Shown here: in pieces, positions 63,768-64,000 of the stretch
How positions within the stretch are numbered: the stretch's first letter is position 1
How the letters are laid out: each line of letters starts with the position of its first letter
DNA from: Massilia polaris
GTDB lineage: Bacteria; Pseudomonadota; Gammaproteobacteria; Burkholderiales; Burkholderiaceae_D
Direction of reading: 5' to 3'
Assembly: GCF_012927275.1 (NCBI RefSeq)
Contig: NZ_JABBGG010000013.1
Span: 50,333-114,332, forward strand
Length of the DNA: 64,000 nucleotides
The notes under the pieces: model-generated
Seen by the model: the letters and a program-made list of their open reading frames with translations, nothing else
What the model was told of the DNA's origin: nothing
The model's database searches: none
Translations under genes and position numbers: made by a program

Positions 63768-63875
63768 TTACGGCCGCTCGCGTTCGACCCGGTTGACGCC
63801 CGAAACGCGGCGCAGGTTGCGGATCAGGTGGGCCAGGTGGACCCGGTCCTTCACCTGGATCGTGAAACGCAGCGG
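63768..63875 (-). pseudogene. spoT: 3' end of a relA/spoT-type (p)ppGpp synthetase gene, cut by an IS
   Basis: The last 36 codons read PLRFTIQVKDRVHLAHLIRNLRRVSGVNRVERERP, stop: the end of the ACT domain of RelA/SpoT proteins. The reading frame meets IS sequence at about 63875. greB next to spoT is a common order in betaproteobacteria. The rest of the gene must lie beyond the IS, outside the window; whether a shortened SpoT is still made cannot be seen here. Confidence 0.8.
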
Positions 63876-64000
63876 TAATCCCCCCATTTTTAGAGCACGC
63901 TAAAAGTAGAGGTTAAGCGGCAAGTGCCAATTTCTGTTTTGGCGTAATACCGCCGAGTGCCATGTTGGGCCGGTCGTGATTGTAGGTCCACAGCCAGTTG
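63876..64000 (-). mobile_element. End of an IS3-family insertion sequence (partial)
   Basis: Starting just after the spoT fragment is non-spoT DNA (TAATCCCCCCATTTTTAG onward) followed by the 3' end of a transposase gene. It runs off the window. The exact terminal repeat and target duplication cannot be set from one end. Confidence 0.8.
63913..64000 (-). CDS. IS3-family transposase OrfB, C-terminal end (partial)
   Basis: Only the last 28 codons are inside the window: NWLWTYNHDRPNMALGGITP followed by KQKLALAA and a stop. The YNxxRPNxxLGGxTP motif is the end of the DDE integrase domain of IS3-family OrfB proteins. The start and catalytic residues lie beyond 64000. Confidence 0.88.
   Translation of the reverse strand, partial: NWLWTYNHDRPNMALGGITPKQKLALAA

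Overview
The window is high-GC chromosomal DNA whose protein sequences look like an Oxalobacteraceae-type betaproteobacterium (Massilia, Duganella or Janthinobacterium relatives). This rests on recognition of the proteins and the gene order; no search was run. Its core is an almost complete flagellar supercluster from about 15.3 to 59.2 kb. Housekeeping genes lie to the left, and a c-di-GMP/two-component group, greB and a broken spoT-like gene lie to the right.

Left flank (1-15.1 kb): moaA and chrA (minus strand), then rne. rne is divergent from rluC, which is followed by a HAD phosphatase, a Rieske protein and sppA. Next come an intergenic region with a candidate structured RNA and a 116-bp MITE-like element, then a small hypothetical gene, rsuA, an FAH-family hydrolase, a Phd-type antitoxin with the wreck of its PIN toxin, a DUF4153 membrane protein and a probably truncated secreted protein.

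Flagellar block: flhB-flhA, then an inserted Tlde1-like effector/immunity pair and a relic of an flhA 3' end, then flhF-flhG-fliA-motC-motD (plus). An M35 metalloprotease and a separate protein resembling its N-terminal domain sit convergently after motD. flgN-flgM-flgA (minus) are divergent from flgBCDEFGHIJ-flgKL (plus). A REP-associated tyrosine transposase follows, flanked by REP palindromes, and then the converging fliFGHIJK-fliLMNOPQR units (minus). fliE (plus) is divergent from fliF. The late genes fliC, flaG and fliD-fliS-fliT-fliK2-fhlB-ycgR are on the minus strand. Four sites matching the sigma-28 pattern (TAAAGTTT-N11-GCCGATAA) precede flgM, flgK, fliD and fliC. With fliA and flgM both present, this gives the usual checkpoint: hook completion exports FlgM and frees FliA for filament genes. 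flhDC, chemotaxis genes and motAB are not in the window.

Right flank (59.2-64 kb): a diguanylate cyclase with an RxxD I-site, a NarL-type response regulator and its histidine kinase (minus), greB (plus), and the last 36 codons of a relA/spoT-type gene abutting the end of an IS3-family element that runs off the window.

The most notable structures are the REP palindrome family with its RAYT transposase and a 6 x 21-bp array from the same sequence; the toxin/immunity insertion next to an flhA 3' relic; the M35 protease with a free prodomain-like partner; the promoter-hairpins-terminator unit next to the MITE; and the IS end inside the stringent-response gene.
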